Made by a program: the position numbers and the translations under genes. DNA of 64,000 bases from a bacterium (GTDB lineage: Bacteria; Joyebacterota; Joyebacteria; Joyebacterales; Joyebacteraceae): positions 1-64,000 of the forward strand of contig JALGZK010000012.1 of NCBI GenBank assembly GCA_025774935.1, read 5' to 3'. This document shows positions 17,101 through 26,413 of the stretch, piece after piece (the stretch's first letter is position 1; every line of letters starts with the position of its first letter). The notes under the pieces were generated by a model that saw only the letters and a program-made list of their open reading frames with translations, did not search any database and had not been told where the DNA came from.

Positions 17101-17673
17101 ATGGACAAGGTCACGAACGTCTTCATATCGGGCGTCGGCGGGCAGGGCATCCTCCTCGCGAGCGAGGTCCTCTCGGAGGTCGCTCTGGCCCGCGGACTCG
17201 ACGTCAAGAAGAGCGAGGTGCACGGGATGGCGCAGCGGGGCGGGTCGGTGGTGAGCCACGTGCGGTTCGGGGAGAAGGTTTACTCGCCCGTCATCGCCGA
17301 GCGGGAGGCGGACCTCCTCGTCTCGTTCGAGAAGATGGAGGGGCTCCGCTGGATCCACTTCCTGGCGCCGGGCGGCACGGTCATCGTGAACTCGCAGGAG
17401 ATCGTCCCGAGCGGCATGGAGGCGTACCCGGACGGGATGGACGAGGGGATCCGCGAGAGGCAGCCGGACGCGCTCCTCCTCGACGCGCTCGGCCTCGCGA
17501 GAGAGGCGGGAAACGCCCGGTCGGTCAATGTCGTGATGCTCGGTGCGTTCTCGAACTACCTCGAGTTCTCCGAGGACGAGTGGACGAAGGCGATCGAGGC
17601 CCGCGTCCCACCGAAGACGATCGACGTGAACCTGAAGGCGTTCCGGCTCGGCCGCGAGGCGGGCAGGCGCTAG
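17101..17673 (+). CDS. iorB: Indolepyruvate:ferredoxin oxidoreductase, beta subunit
   Basis: 190 residues, the usual IorB length. It is the gamma-domain subunit of the 2-oxoacid oxidoreductase family: FISGVGGQGILLASEVL at the start, then KSEVHGMAQRGGSVVSHVRFG, the conserved CoA-facing segment. It forms the heterodimer with IorA. The start ATG is at 17101 with AGGAGAAGGGA ahead. The nth gene starts 7 bases after its stop, so the three genes read as one transcript. Confidence 0.97.
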   Translation: MDKVTNVFISGVGGQGILLASEVLSEVALARGLDVKKSEVHGMAQRGGSVVSHVRFGEKVYSPVIAEREADLLVSFEKMEGLRWIHFLAPGGTVIVNSQEIVPSGMEAYPDGMDEGIRERQPDALLLDALGLAREAGNARSVNVVMLGAFSNYLEFSEDEWTKAIEARVPPKTIDVNLKAFRLGREAGRR

Positions 17674-17679
17674 GACGGA

Positions 17680-18453
17680 ATGGCGAGAACCAATACGAGG
17701 AAGCGGCTGCCGGCGAAGAGCCCGGTCGGCGAGCCCCACGGCGACGCCCGGAAGCGCGCGCTGCGCGTCTTCCGCGCGCTCACGAGAGCCTACCCAGAGG
17801 CGCACGTCCCTCTGAACTACCGAAACGCGCTCGAGCTCCTCATCGCGACGATCCTCTCGGCGCAGTGCACCGACGCGCGCGTGAACGAGGTCACCGCGCC
17901 TCTCTTCAAGAAGTACCGTAGGGCCTCCGACTGGAAGAAGATCCCCGTCCCGAAGCTCGAGGAGATGGTCCACCCGACGGGGTTCTTCCGGAACAAGGCC
18001 CGCGCGATCCACGAGGCGACGGAAGACATCGACGAGCGGTTCGGCGGGAGCGTCCCGGGGACGATGGAGGAGCTCCTCTCGCTACGAGGAATCGGGCGGA
18101 AGTCGGCGAGCGTGCTCCTCGCGACGATCTACGACACCCCCGCGATCGTGGTCGACACGCACTTCAGCAGGATCTCGAGAAGGCTGGGATTCACCGCGGA
18201 GTTCGATCCCACGAAGATCGAGTTCGACCTGGCTGAGATCGTACCGAGGAAGCACTGGTCGGACTTCTCCCTCATGCTCAACTGGCACGGGAGGGTGACC
18301 TGCTACGCCAGGAAGCCCGACTGCGACGTCTGCGCGGCCCGGAAGAACTGCCCCGCGTTCGAGTCGCGCGGCGAGATCACGTGGAAGGTGAAGGTCCCCG
18401 CCGCGAAGAGGCGCCCGCAGAAGAAGACCGGCGCGAAGCGGAAGGCGGGCTGA
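17680..18453 (+). CDS. nth: Endonuclease III (DNA glycosylase/AP lyase)
   Basis: 257 residues. It removes oxidised pyrimidines and nicks at the abasic site. The helix-hairpin-helix LRGIGRKSASVLL contains the catalytic Lys, VVDTHFSRISRRLGF contains the catalytic Asp, and the [4Fe-4S] loop CYARKPDCDVCAARKNC has the exact C-x6-C-x2-C-x5-C spacing. The N-terminal 20 residues and the Lys/Arg-rich last 20 residues are extensions beyond the E. coli protein (211 residues). It is the last gene of the iorAB transcript and is closed by the hairpin at 18480-18514. Confidence 0.97.
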   Translation: MARTNTRKRLPAKSPVGEPHGDARKRALRVFRALTRAYPEAHVPLNYRNALELLIATILSAQCTDARVNEVTAPLFKKYRRASDWKKIPVPKLEEMVHPTGFFRNKARAIHEATEDIDERFGGSVPGTMEELLSLRGIGRKSASVLLATIYDTPAIVVDTHFSRISRRLGFTAEFDPTKIEFDLAEIVPRKHWSDFSLMLNWHGRVTCYARKPDCDVCAARKNCPAFESRGEITWKVKVPAAKRRPQKKTGAKRKAG

Positions 18454-18479
18454 CCTCCCGGCCCGGGTACCGCACGACA

Positions 18480-18514
18480 GAGGGCCCCCGACGGATGTCC
18501 CGCCGGGGGCCCTC
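18480..18514. terminator. Terminator between nth and the ferredoxin gene
   Basis: 11-bp stem GAGGGCCCCCG/CGGGGGCCCTC with a 13-base loop that may pair further inside (CGG/CCG). It lies between convergent stops. Confidence 0.7.
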
Positions 18515-18535
18515 GTGCGCTCTCTGGACCATCCT

Positions 18536-18721
18536 CTACTCGAGGATGATCGCTTCCGTCGGACAGCCCTCTGCCGCCTCCCTGACGCAGTCCTCTTCCC
18601 CATCAGGGACATCGTCCACGAGAGACACGGCGACGTCGTCGTTCATCTCGAAGACGGCGGGACAGGAATCAGGACAGAGCGCGCAGCCGATGCACTTGTC
18701 CGCGTCGACGCTCACCTTCAT
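18536..18721 (-). CDS. Small ferredoxin
   Basis: 61 residues. CIGCALCPDSCP near the N-terminus and CVREAAEGCPTEAI near the C-terminus provide the ligands of a single [4Fe-4S] cluster in a Thermotoga/Desulfovibrio-type ferredoxin. Additional Cys residues in the first motif could allow a [3Fe-4S]/[4Fe-4S] exchange. The acidic body fits an electron carrier. It faces the iorAB-nth unit tail to tail and is the natural electron acceptor for indolepyruvate oxidoreductase, but that pairing is inferred from position only. The ATG at 18721 has GGAGGAGG. Confidence 0.93.
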   Translation of the reverse strand: MKVSVDADKCIGCALCPDSCPAVFEMNDDVAVSLVDDVPDGEEDCVREAAEGCPTEAIILE

Positions 18722-18831
18722 CGTTGCCTCCTCCGGCCCGGCGGGGTTCGCACGAGTAACGCGCCCACATTGGGATGCGGGTCGGCGGCCCGCGATTCAG
18801 GCGGACGGCGGGAACCTGCGCCCCTCCGCCC

Positions 18832-18860
18832 TTGCACGAAATCGGGCGCTGGCCTATCAT
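18832..18860 (+). promoter_or_regulatory. Promoter for the ferritin-like gene
   Basis: TTGCAC (18832-18837), 17-bp spacer, TATCAT (18855-18860), 63 bases before the ATG at 18923. Confidence 0.55.
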
Positions 18861-18922
18861 TGTGGGGCCGGGCGATGACACCGACGCCCGGCGAACGGAC
18901 ACTCCGGAGGAAGGGAGGCAGC

Positions 18923-19444
18923 ATGGCGGGGCAGTCCACTGACCTCGAGAAGGTCGCGCTGGCCTTGAAGACCGAGCAGGACGGGAACAGCTTCTACACG
19001 CAGGCCAAGAAGCAGGTGAGTCACAAGCTGGCGCAGGCAGCCTTCGAGCTCCTCGCCAAGGAGGAGCTCCGGCACGTGGCGCTGATCCGGGCCCTCGGCG
19101 AGACGCTCGAGGGGGGCGGCGGTGTCGTCGAGCCGAACTCTCCAACGCGGAAGTCGCTCGAGGCCGACCTCAAGACGATCTACGGAGAGGCGACCGAGGA
19201 AGGGACGGGCGAGCTCGAGCCGGGCGCGGCGTACGAGACCGCGATTGAGCTCGAGAAGAAGATCTCCGCGCTCTACTTCGAGTACTCGAACGCCTGCGAG
19301 AGCGACGAGGCGAAGAGGCTCTTCGACGCGCTCTACCGCGAAGAGCAGGACCACCTGAGCCTGATAGAGGACATGCACGCGTACCTCACGAAGCCCGACG
19401 AGTGGTTCATCGACCGCGACGGCGTGATGCTCGACGGGGGCTGA
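18923..19444 (+). CDS. Rubrerythrin/ferritin-like diiron protein
   Basis: 173 residues, ATG at 18923 with AAGGGAGG; the frame is open further upstream without a ribosome site. A four-helix diiron domain is visible. Helix 1 has EQDGNSFY, helix 2 KEELRHVALI (ExxH), helix 3 ETAIELEKKISALYFEYS and helix 4 EEQDHLSLIEDMH (ExxH). There is no C-terminal rubredoxin domain, so it belongs to the short, rubredoxin-less rubrerythrin-like group. A role in peroxide detoxification or iron handling is expected of the family. The nearby ferredoxin could be a donor, which is an inference. Confidence 0.88.
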   Translation: MAGQSTDLEKVALALKTEQDGNSFYTQAKKQVSHKLAQAAFELLAKEELRHVALIRALGETLEGGGGVVEPNSPTRKSLEADLKTIYGEATEEGTGELEPGAAYETAIELEKKISALYFEYSNACESDEAKRLFDALYREEQDHLSLIEDMHAYLTKPDEWFIDRDGVMLDGG

Positions 19445-19507
19445 AGGGCCGCGCGGGATCGAGAGGAAGAGACATGATCGCGGGCGGCCCCTGACGGCGC
19501 CCGAAAC

Positions 19508-19536
19508 GACCGCGGGCTCGCACGAGGCCCGCGGTC
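19508..19536. terminator. Terminator before addB
   Basis: GACCGCGGGC/GCCCGCGGTC, 10-bp perfect stem, 9-base loop, 22 bases before the addB start and after the ferritin-like gene. Confidence 0.65.
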
Positions 19537-19557
19537 ATCGCTAGAGGACCACGAACG

Positions 19558-22500
19558 ATGGCGGACCCGGTCTCGCGGCCCGAGCTCGCGAAGACCATTC
19601 TCACGGGCGACTTCCGCTCCGGCCTCGAGAGCACGCTACTCGAGCACCTCGATGCGTGCGCCTCCGAGAACCCGCTCGCGGAACGCCCCGTCGTCGTCCC
19701 CACGAACCTCCTCAAGCTCCGTCTCTCACGCGAGCTCGCCAGGCGCACCGGCGGGCACGCGGGCATCCGCTTCATGACCCTCAAGGACCTCGCCGTCTGG
19801 GCGGCGGAACCCGCCTCGCTCGACGGGCGGGCGATGCTCCCCGACCTCGCGGATGAGATGATCCTCAGGAGGCTCATCGACGGGGGCATCGCCAGGAAAG
19901 GCTACTTCGACCGGATCGCCGAGCGTCCGGGGCTCGCGAGGGCGCTCCTGCGCGCGATTCGCACGCTCAAGGAGGCGTCGTACGACCCGGAGTCGTTCGC
20001 GAAGACGGCTGCCGCGGCGGGATTCCCGCGGGGCGGTCGCGGGAACAAGCTCGCAGAGGTCGCGCGCATCTGGCAGGCCTACGAGGACGAGCTCCGTGAC
20101 GGGGACTGGCTGGACGACGCAGACCTCATGCGAGCTGCCGCGGAGTCGCTCGGGTCCGTGCCCGTTCCGCCGCCTCGCCTCGTGCTCTACGGATTCTACG
20201 ACCTCAACGCGCTCCAGAAGCGGCTCGTCGCCGCGTACTCGGACGCCGGCGGAGCGCGGGTCTTCTTCCCCTACCTCGAGATCGACAGCTTCCGCTACGC
20301 GAGAAGGACACTCGACTGGTTCGAGGGCGCCGGCTTCGAGCGGGAGCCGCCGCCCGGTGGCCCCCCGGCCGACACCCGGGACGTGCCGCTCCCTCCGAGG
20401 ACGGTCATCATCTCCGCACCGGGCGAGGTCCGTGAGACCCGCGAGGTCGTCCGCCGTCTCGGCGCGATTCTGGAGGGCGAAGGCGTGGGCGGCGCGGGGG
20501 GCTCGTCCGACCTCGACGGACTTGGATTCCAGGACGTTGCGGTCATCACGCGCACGGCGGAGACCTACTCGGACCTCTTCGCGGAAGAGCTCAAGCTCCT
20601 CGACGCGGTGCCGTACGTTCACGCTCCCCCTCCCATCTCGAACACGCGGGAGGGCAGGGCGCTCATCGCGCTCGCGCGCGTGGTCGAGTCGGACTTCGGG
20701 CGCGAGGAGGTGCTCGAGTTCCTGAACCTCGCTGACCTCGACGCGTGTGTCATCGGGACCGGCGGGGTGGATGTTCCAGGCAGCGACTGGAGCAAGGCGT
20801 CGCTCCTCGCGGCGATCACGTCTGGCGTGGCACAGTGGGAGGAGAAGCTCGGACGGCTCGCGGCCAGGATCGCGGACGCGGAACCCGAGAGCGATTTCGC
20901 CGGAAGGCACGGACACCTCGGGGAGCCGATCGCCGCGCTCCGGAACGCGGTCGCGATGATCGCGGCCCGGCTCGGCGACGTCCCCGGTCGCGACGGGGTC
21001 GACTCGCACGTCGACCGCCTCGCGAGCCTCTACGAGGAGATCACGGTGGACGGCCCGGGGCGTGCGGCCGTGCTGGACGCGCTCGGCGGACTCCGTTCTC
21101 TCGCGGGCCCCGCCGGCGAGATCACGTTCGTGCGCTTCTCGGAGCTCCTCCGGAACCGGCTTGGGAGCCCGATCCCGCGCGAGCGGAAGTTCGGAGAGGG
21201 CGGCCCCACCGTGCTGAACGTGATGGCGGCGCGCGGGCTTCCGTTCAAGGTCGTGGTCGTGCCGGGCCTGGTCGAGAAGCTCTTCCCGATCGCCCCGCGT
21301 CAGGACCCCATCCTGCTCGACCGCGAGCGCTCCCTCCTGAATGAGCGACGCGGGAACGACCCCCTCGGTTCCCTCCCCGACCGGACCGCCCGGATCGACG
21401 AGGAGAGGCTCCTCTTCCGGCTCGCCGTCTCGTCCGCGACCGACGTCCTGGTCCTCAGCTTCCCGAGGCTCGACCCCGCGAACGCGCGTCCGCGGCTCGC
21501 CTCGACGTTCGTGCTCCGAACGCTCGAGGCCGTGACCGGCGCCCCCTGTGACTACGAGACCCTCGAGACGAGCGAGCACGTGGACCGCGTTCCCCTGTCC
21601 CGGAGGTTCCCGGGGAGCCGCTCCCAGGCGCTCACGAGGCACGAGTTCGACGGGTGCTCGATCCTGTCGGCGCTCTCGAGCGGGGACGTGTCCGAGATCG
21701 CGTACCTCGTCACGGACCGAGAAGCCCTCCCCCGACGGCTCCTCATGGAGAGGACGCGCTGGTCGATCCCGGCGTTCACGGTCTTCGACGGCGCAGTGAA
21801 GTCGGAGGCGGCACGGAGAGCGGTGGCCGACCTCTCGGGCTTCGAGGCGGGCGGGCGGCGCGACGGCCGCCCGGTCTCCGCGACCGCTCTCGAGGAGTAC
21901 GCGCTCTGCCCGTTCCGGTTCTTCATGCATCGAGTTCTCGGAATCGAGCCCATCGAGGAGCCGGAGGAGGCCCTCGAGCTCTCGCCGAAGGACCGCGGCA
22001 GTCTCTACCACGAGGTGCTCGAGCGGTTCATGCGCGCGGTCAAAGCCGAGGGAGGTCTCCCTCTCTCCGAGGGGCACCGGGCGAGACTCTTCGAACTCGC
22101 CGAGAGGATCGCTCGGTCCGGAAGGTGGTCGATCTCCGCGTACAGCGGCGCGGTCGACCTGGCCATCCGGACGATGCGGTCGGACCTGGGGCTCTGGTTC
22201 GGCCGCGAGCTCGCGGAGGGCGACGAGTTCGTTCCTTCGTACTTCGAGGCGCGGTTCGGGGGCGGGCTCCGCCCGAGCGACGATCCGGACCTGTCGACGG
22301 AGGACGGGATCCCCTTCGAGGCCGGAGGCGTCTCGCTCCGGTTCGGCGGGAAGATCGACCGGATCGACGTCTCCCCGGACGGGCGGAAGGCCCGGGTCCT
22401 CGACTACAAGACGGGGAAGGCGCCGGCGGGCTCGGCCCGGACGACCGTCCTCGACAAGGGCCGCCGCCTCCAGCTCCCCATCTACCTCCTGGCCTCGAGG

Positions 22501-22830
22501 CGCATGCTCGCAGGCGTGCACGACGGAGCGGAGGTCGAGTCGGCGGAGTACCGCTACGTGCGCGAGAGGAGCGCGGGCAAGTCGACGCTCGCGTTTACCG
22601 CCGCCCTCCTAGACGAGCGTGAGGACGACCTGGCCAGGGCCGTGGGGCTCATCCTCGAGGGCGTCTCGAAGGGCATGTTCTTCCAGTTCCCCGAGGATGA
22701 CTTCTGCGAGAACTGCGACTACAAGGACGCGTGCCCGTCGACGTCGACGGCGCTCGCGGCCATGAAGGTCCACGACCGGGACGCCGAGTTCTACACCGGT
22801 GACCCGGAAGGGCTTGTGGGAATCGAATGA
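19558..22830 (+). CDS. addB: AddB-like helicase/nuclease subunit
   Basis: 1090 residues. It is the RecC/AddB-type partner in an AddAB double-strand-break processing complex that resects ends for RecA. The N-terminal helicase-like part has no Walker A motif. Its PTNLLKLRLSRELARR replaces the nucleotide loop, so this subunit is probably not an ATPase. The C-terminal PD-(D/E)XK nuclease is clear: KIDRIDVSPDGRKARVLDYKTGK with Asp and the D-Y-K motif. Four Cys (one in ALCPFRFF near residue 783, three in FCENCDYKDACP near 1049) form the AddB iron-sulfur staple. The stop overlaps the addA start (ATGA, 22827-22830), so translation is coupled. Confidence 0.92.
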   Translation: MADPVSRPELAKTILTGDFRSGLESTLLEHLDACASENPLAERPVVVPTNLLKLRLSRELARRTGGHAGIRFMTLKDLAVWAAEPASLDGRAMLPDLADEMILRRLIDGGIARKGYFDRIAERPGLARALLRAIRTLKEASYDPESFAKTAAAAGFPRGGRGNKLAEVARIWQAYEDELRDGDWLDDADLMRAAAESLGSVPVPPPRLVLYGFYDLNALQKRLVAAYSDAGGARVFFPYLEIDSFRYARRTLDWFEGAGFEREPPPGGPPADTRDVPLPPRTVIISAPGEVRETREVVRRLGAILEGEGVGGAGGSSDLDGLGFQDVAVITRTAETYSDLFAEELKLLDAVPYVHAPPPISNTREGRALIALARVVESDFGREEVLEFLNLADLDACVIGTGGVDVPGSDWSKASLLAAITSGVAQWEEKLGRLAARIADAEPESDFAGRHGHLGEPIAALRNAVAMIAARLGDVPGRDGVDSHVDRLASLYEEITVDGPGRAAVLDALGGLRSLAGPAGEITFVRFSELLRNRLGSPIPRERKFGEGGPTVLNVMAARGLPFKVVVVPGLVEKLFPIAPRQDPILLDRERSLLNERRGNDPLGSLPDRTARIDEERLLFRLAVSSATDVLVLSFPRLDPANARPRLASTFVLRTLEAVTGAPCDYETLETSEHVDRVPLSRRFPGSRSQALTRHEFDGCSILSALSSGDVSEIAYLVTDREALPRRLLMERTRWSIPAFTVFDGAVKSEAARRAVADLSGFEAGGRRDGRPVSATALEEYALCPFRFFMHRVLGIEPIEEPEEALELSPKDRGSLYHEVLERFMRAVKAEGGLPLSEGHRARLFELAERIARSGRWSISAYSGAVDLAIRTMRSDLGLWFGRELAEGDEFVPSYFEARFGGGLRPSDDPDLSTEDGIPFEAGGVSLRFGGKIDRIDVSPDGRKARVLDYKTGKAPAGSARTTVLDKGRRLQLPIYLLASRRMLAGVHDGAEVESAEYRYVRERSAGKSTLAFTAALLDEREDDLARAVGLILEGVSKGMFFQFPEDDFCENCDYKDACPSTSTALAAMKVHDRDAEFYTGDPEGLVGIE

Positions 22831-25800
22831 CCGATGCGACGACACAGGACGCCGCACACCGCGCGCTCGCGGAAGGAAGGAACCGCGGGCTCGAGGATAC
22901 CTACCTCGTAGAGGCGGGCGCGGGAACCGGCAAGACGAGCGTCCTCATCACGAGGCTCCTCTCCCTCGTCAGCGAGGGGACCGAGCTGTCGAGGATCGTC
23001 GCGATCACGTTCACCGAGAAGGCCGCGGGCGAGCTCCGCGCGCGCCTGAGAGGCGCACTCGAGGCGGAACTCCGGAGCGGGCGCGCCGGTCCCGACGGAG
23101 CGCTTCTCGAGAAGGCACTCCATGAGATCGACCGGGCGCACATCGGGACCATCCACGGGTTCTGCTCGGACATCCTGCGCGAACGTCCGGTCGAGGCGGG
23201 AGTCGACCCGGACTTCGCGATGGCAGACGAACTCCGGCAGGTCTTCCTCTTCGAGGAGGTCTGGGAGACCTGGATCCGGAGCGAGTTCGCGCAAGGCCTC
23301 CCCCCGGCCGTCGCCGAGGCGCACGCGCTCGGGTACGGGCTCAGGCGCATCCGGGAGCTCGCGAGCCGCCTCGTCTCGTTCCGTGACCTGCTCGACCTCG
23401 TCCCTGGACCGGTCGACGCCGGTGGCGCCGAGGCCTACATCGCGGAGCTTCAGCGTGAGGCGGAGGAGTTTGTCGAACTCGCGCGCACCGAGTGCTCGGA
23501 CCCCGGGGACTCCGCGGTCGGCCTGATCCTCGCGTTCGCCGAGCAGGCAAGGGCCATCGAGCACGTCGCCCCGGAGTCGCGTGTGGCGTTCGCCCTGCGG
23601 GACGTGAAGCCGGCGCCCCCGTCGAACCGCGGCAGGAAGGCCAACTGGTCTGATGGGATCCTCGAGGACGTGAGGGCCAGGGCCGCTGCGCTCAAGGAAC
23701 GGCGCGACGAGGTGGCAGCCGACCTCGCCCACAACGCGGCGGTAGAGCTCCTGACCTGGCTCCGCGGCTACGTCGACGCCTACGAGGAGACGAAGTTGCG
23801 GCTGGGCCTCCTCGACTTCGAGGACCTCCTCATCAAGGCACGAGATGTAGTCAGGGACAACTTCGAGGTCCGGGACCACTTCAAGAGGGCATTCGCTCGG
23901 ATCCTGGTCGACGAGTTCCAGGACACCGACCCGCTCCAGTGCGAGATCGCCTTCTTCCTCGCGGAGAAGGAAGGTGGGAGGGCGCGCGACTGGAAGGAGG
24001 TCGAGCTCGAGCCGGGGAAGCTCTTCCTCGTGGGCGACCCGAAGCAGTCGATCTATCGGTTCCGTCGGGCGGACATCGAGATATACGAGGAGGCGAAGCG
24101 TCACGTCGGGGGCGAGGCGCTCCTCGAACTCATCGAGAACTTCAGGACCCGTCCGCCGATCATCGACGAGGTGAACGCGGTCTTCGAGAGCAGGATGGTC
24201 CCGCCCGAGAGCGGGAGGCGGTACCAGCCCGACTACGCGCCCCTCGTCCCGCACCGGAAGGCGGACGGGCAGGGCCCGGGCGTCGTCATCCTGACGCCTG
24301 GCGGCCCGCTCGAGAAGGGCACCGGAACGGACGTCGTTCGGGAGGCCGAGGCGGCTTCGGTGGCAGCGTTCATCGCGAAGGTCCGGGACGAGCGGTCGCT
24401 CCGCGTGTACGACAGGGCCCTCGAGGACTGGCGTCCCGTCGAGCTGAAGGACGTAGCGATCCTCTTCCACTCGATGACGGGCCTGGACGTCTACGAGCAG
24501 GCGCTCAGAGACTTCGGCCTGGAGTACAGGATCGCCGGCGGGAAGAAGTTCTACACGCGGCGCGAGGTCAAGGAGCTCGCCACCGTCCTTGCCGCCGTCG
24601 AGGACCCGCACGACGAGGCCGCCGTCGTGGGGGCGCTCCGGAGCCCGTTCTTCGGAGCCTCCGACGAGGACATCCTCCTCCACCGGTGGCGGACGGGATC
24701 GATGAACTACCTGACCGACCCCGCCGCCGAGGGTGACTCCGCGACGATCGCCGACTCGCTCGAGCTCCTCCGGCTGCTCCACGCCTACAGGAACGGCGCC
24801 GGACCGGCGCGTCTCCTCACGACCCTCTTCGAAGAGACGAAGGCCCTCGAGCTCTTCCTCATGAAGCCGTCCGGTGAGCAGCGGCACGCCAACCTGCTCA
24901 AAGTCGTCGAGCTCGCCGAGGCTCTCGAGAAGTCCCAGGCGCTCTCGTTCGGCGGCTTCGTGCGCTGGCTCCGGGACGTGTCGCAGCTGACGCCGGAGGA
25001 GGCGGAGTCTCCCCTCTCGGAGGAGGGAGACGATTTCATCCGCGTGCTCACGATCCACAAGGCGAAGGGGCTCGAGTTCCCGGTGACCGTGCTAGCCGAC
25101 GTCGGACGACTCAGGAAGCGGCTCGACAGGATCATCGTCGACAGGGCGGCAGGACGACTCGAGTTCGGGGTGAGCAAGTCCGGTACGGGACTCGCGACCC
25201 GCGGCTACCGCGACATGATCGAGTTCGAGGAGGCCAGGCGCGACGCGGAGTCCCTCAGGCTCCTGTACGTCGGCATGACCCGCGCACGGGACACTGTCGT
25301 AGTCCCGTGGTTCCTCGCGGAGGGTGGGAGATCGGGGCCGTGGTTCCTCGAACAGCTCGAACCGCTCCTCGAACGCGCGGGCGAGCCGGTCGTCGCGTTC
25401 GGCGACAAGGCAGACTGGGGCGGGAACACCGTCGCGTTCGACACGCGCGGGCTCGACATCACAAGGAAGCGGCAGCGGCCGATCCGCCTGAAGACCGAGG
25501 AGGCGGAGACGATCGACGCGTCCACGACCGAGGCGGCGCGGGAACTCGCCGAGTGGTATGAACGACGAGCTGCTCGCCGGGACACGTACGATCATCCCGA
25601 GGACATTCGTTCGCCGTCCCGACTCGACCGGGACCGCCCCGAGCCCGCGGAGTTCGCGGCGAAGCCCCCCACGCCCGCGACCGCTGACGAGAGCATCGAC
25701 GGCCGCGAGCTCGGGACGCTCGTCCACGACGTCATGGAAAGGATCGACCTCAGTGCTCCCGGCAACATCGCGGACGTCGCTCGCGCTCTGGCCCGCCCGC

Positions 25801-26243
25801 GGGGCATGGGCGACGCGACCGTTCGGGTGGCGTCCGAGCTCATCGTCTCCGCTCTCTCCACGCCGGTCATCGGGCGCGCGCGGGCGGCCGCGCGATCCTG
25901 GAGGGAACTTCCGTTCTGCCTCGAGTCGGACGGGGTGATCCTCGAGGGGAAGATCGACCTCGTGTTCGAGGAGGAGGATGGACTGGTCGTCGTCGATTAC
26001 AAGACGGACGAGATCGGGGCGGGCAGCGCCGCAGACCTCGCGGCCCGCTACGACGTCCAGGCACGCTCCTACGGACTCGCGCTCGCGGCGGTCACCGGCC
26101 GCTGCGTGAAGGAGGTCGTCCTCGTCTTCATGCGGGAGCCGACCGAGGAGAGGATCGACGTCGCCGACGCCTGCGCCTCTCCAGACGAAGCGCGCCACGC
26201 GATCGCGGAGCTCCTCTCACGTATGCAGGCCGCCCCCGAGTAG
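22827..26243 (+). CDS. addA: AddA helicase/nuclease subunit
   Basis: 1138 residues. It is the UvrD-like SF1 helicase plus nuclease that drives DNA-end resection with AddB. Motif I VEAGAGTGKTSVL (about residues 28-40), Ia ITFTEKAAGEL, II DEFQDTDPLQ, III VGDPKQSIYRFRRADI, IV-V LTIHKAKGLEFPV and VI LLYVGMTRARD are complete. The C-terminal nuclease has ELGTLVHDVME, EGKIDLVFEEEDGLVVVDYKTDEI and a Gln-rich QARSYGLAL motif. Length is close to Bacillus AddA (1232). Both subunits therefore carry nucleases, as in true AddAB rather than RecBCD. Chi specificity cannot be judged. Closed by the hairpin at 26264-26287. Confidence 0.96.
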   Translation: MTDATTQDAAHRALAEGRNRGLEDTYLVEAGAGTGKTSVLITRLLSLVSEGTELSRIVAITFTEKAAGELRARLRGALEAELRSGRAGPDGALLEKALHEIDRAHIGTIHGFCSDILRERPVEAGVDPDFAMADELRQVFLFEEVWETWIRSEFAQGLPPAVAEAHALGYGLRRIRELASRLVSFRDLLDLVPGPVDAGGAEAYIAELQREAEEFVELARTECSDPGDSAVGLILAFAEQARAIEHVAPESRVAFALRDVKPAPPSNRGRKANWSDGILEDVRARAAALKERRDEVAADLAHNAAVELLTWLRGYVDAYEETKLRLGLLDFEDLLIKARDVVRDNFEVRDHFKRAFARILVDEFQDTDPLQCEIAFFLAEKEGGRARDWKEVELEPGKLFLVGDPKQSIYRFRRADIEIYEEAKRHVGGEALLELIENFRTRPPIIDEVNAVFESRMVPPESGRRYQPDYAPLVPHRKADGQGPGVVILTPGGPLEKGTGTDVVREAEAASVAAFIAKVRDERSLRVYDRALEDWRPVELKDVAILFHSMTGLDVYEQALRDFGLEYRIAGGKKFYTRREVKELATVLAAVEDPHDEAAVVGALRSPFFGASDEDILLHRWRTGSMNYLTDPAAEGDSATIADSLELLRLLHAYRNGAGPARLLTTLFEETKALELFLMKPSGEQRHANLLKVVELAEALEKSQALSFGGFVRWLRDVSQLTPEEAESPLSEEGDDFIRVLTIHKAKGLEFPVTVLADVGRLRKRLDRIIVDRAAGRLEFGVSKSGTGLATRGYRDMIEFEEARRDAESLRLLYVGMTRARDTVVVPWFLAEGGRSGPWFLEQLEPLLERAGEPVVAFGDKADWGGNTVAFDTRGLDITRKRQRPIRLKTEEAETIDASTTEAARELAEWYERRAARRDTYDHPEDIRSPSRLDRDRPEPAEFAAKPPTPATADESIDGRELGTLVHDVMERIDLSAPGNIADVARALARPRGMGDATVRVASELIVSALSTPVIGRARAAARSWRELPFCLESDGVILEGKIDLVFEEEDGLVVVDYKTDEIGAGSAADLAARYDVQARSYGLALAAVTGRCVKEVVLVFMREPTEERIDVADACASPDEARHAIAELLSRMQAAPE

Positions 26244-26263
26244 GGTCCCGCCCGGACGCAGAA

Positions 26264-26287
26264 CGCCCCCGGATCTCTCCGGGGGCG
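26264..26287. terminator. Terminator shared by addA (+) and the candidate RNA (-)
   Basis: Perfect 10-bp stem CGCCCCCGGA/TCCGGGGGCG with a TCTC loop, 20 bases after the addA stop. On the minus strand it is followed by TTCTGCG. Confidence 0.75.
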
Positions 26288-26407
26288 CCCGCAGCACCAA
26301 GCTCTTTGCTTCTCCCGCCAGCCGCTGTCGATCCTGAGAGGCGTGCCACCGTTGGCGTGGCGTCCGTCCGCAAGGGGGGCGTTCGGAGAACCTCTACTCT
26401 TTTCGAC
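26264..26407 (-). ncRNA. Candidate small non-coding RNA gene, about 140 nt
   Basis: A near-perfect sigma70 promoter (26414-26443, minus) fires into a stretch with no minus-strand reading frame. The run ends in the strong hairpin at 26264-26287, so promoter, transcript and terminator make a self-contained unit. Inside, several helices can pair. GTCGA at the predicted 5' end pairs with TCGAC about 78 bases on. AGAGG then pairs with CCTCT inside it, and GCCAC pairs with GTGGC as a local hairpin. In the second half CAGC pairs with GCTG enclosing AAGC/GCTT. I compared it by eye with SRP, 6S, tmRNA, RNase P and riboswitch cores and found no convincing match. No downstream gene exists on this strand, so a trans-acting RNA is more likely than a riboswitch. 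Confidence 0.55.
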
Positions 26408-26413
26408 GAACAC

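Noticed and set aside
19726-22521. Very long minus-strand open frame (931 codons) opposite addB
   Set aside because: It is the antisense of addB. Its product is Arg/Glu/Leu-rich low-complexity sequence without motifs, as expected opposite a GC-rich gene. The plus strand has the complete nuclease motifs.
22791-25058. Minus-strand open frame of 755 codons opposite addA
   Set aside because: Shadow of addA, which carries all helicase motifs on the plus strand.
26264-26407. Glycine-riboswitch identity for the candidate RNA (it contains CTCTCAGG then GACAG)
   Set aside because: The conserved CCGAAGG..GCAA core is missing and no gene lies downstream on that strand. The partial match is probably chance.
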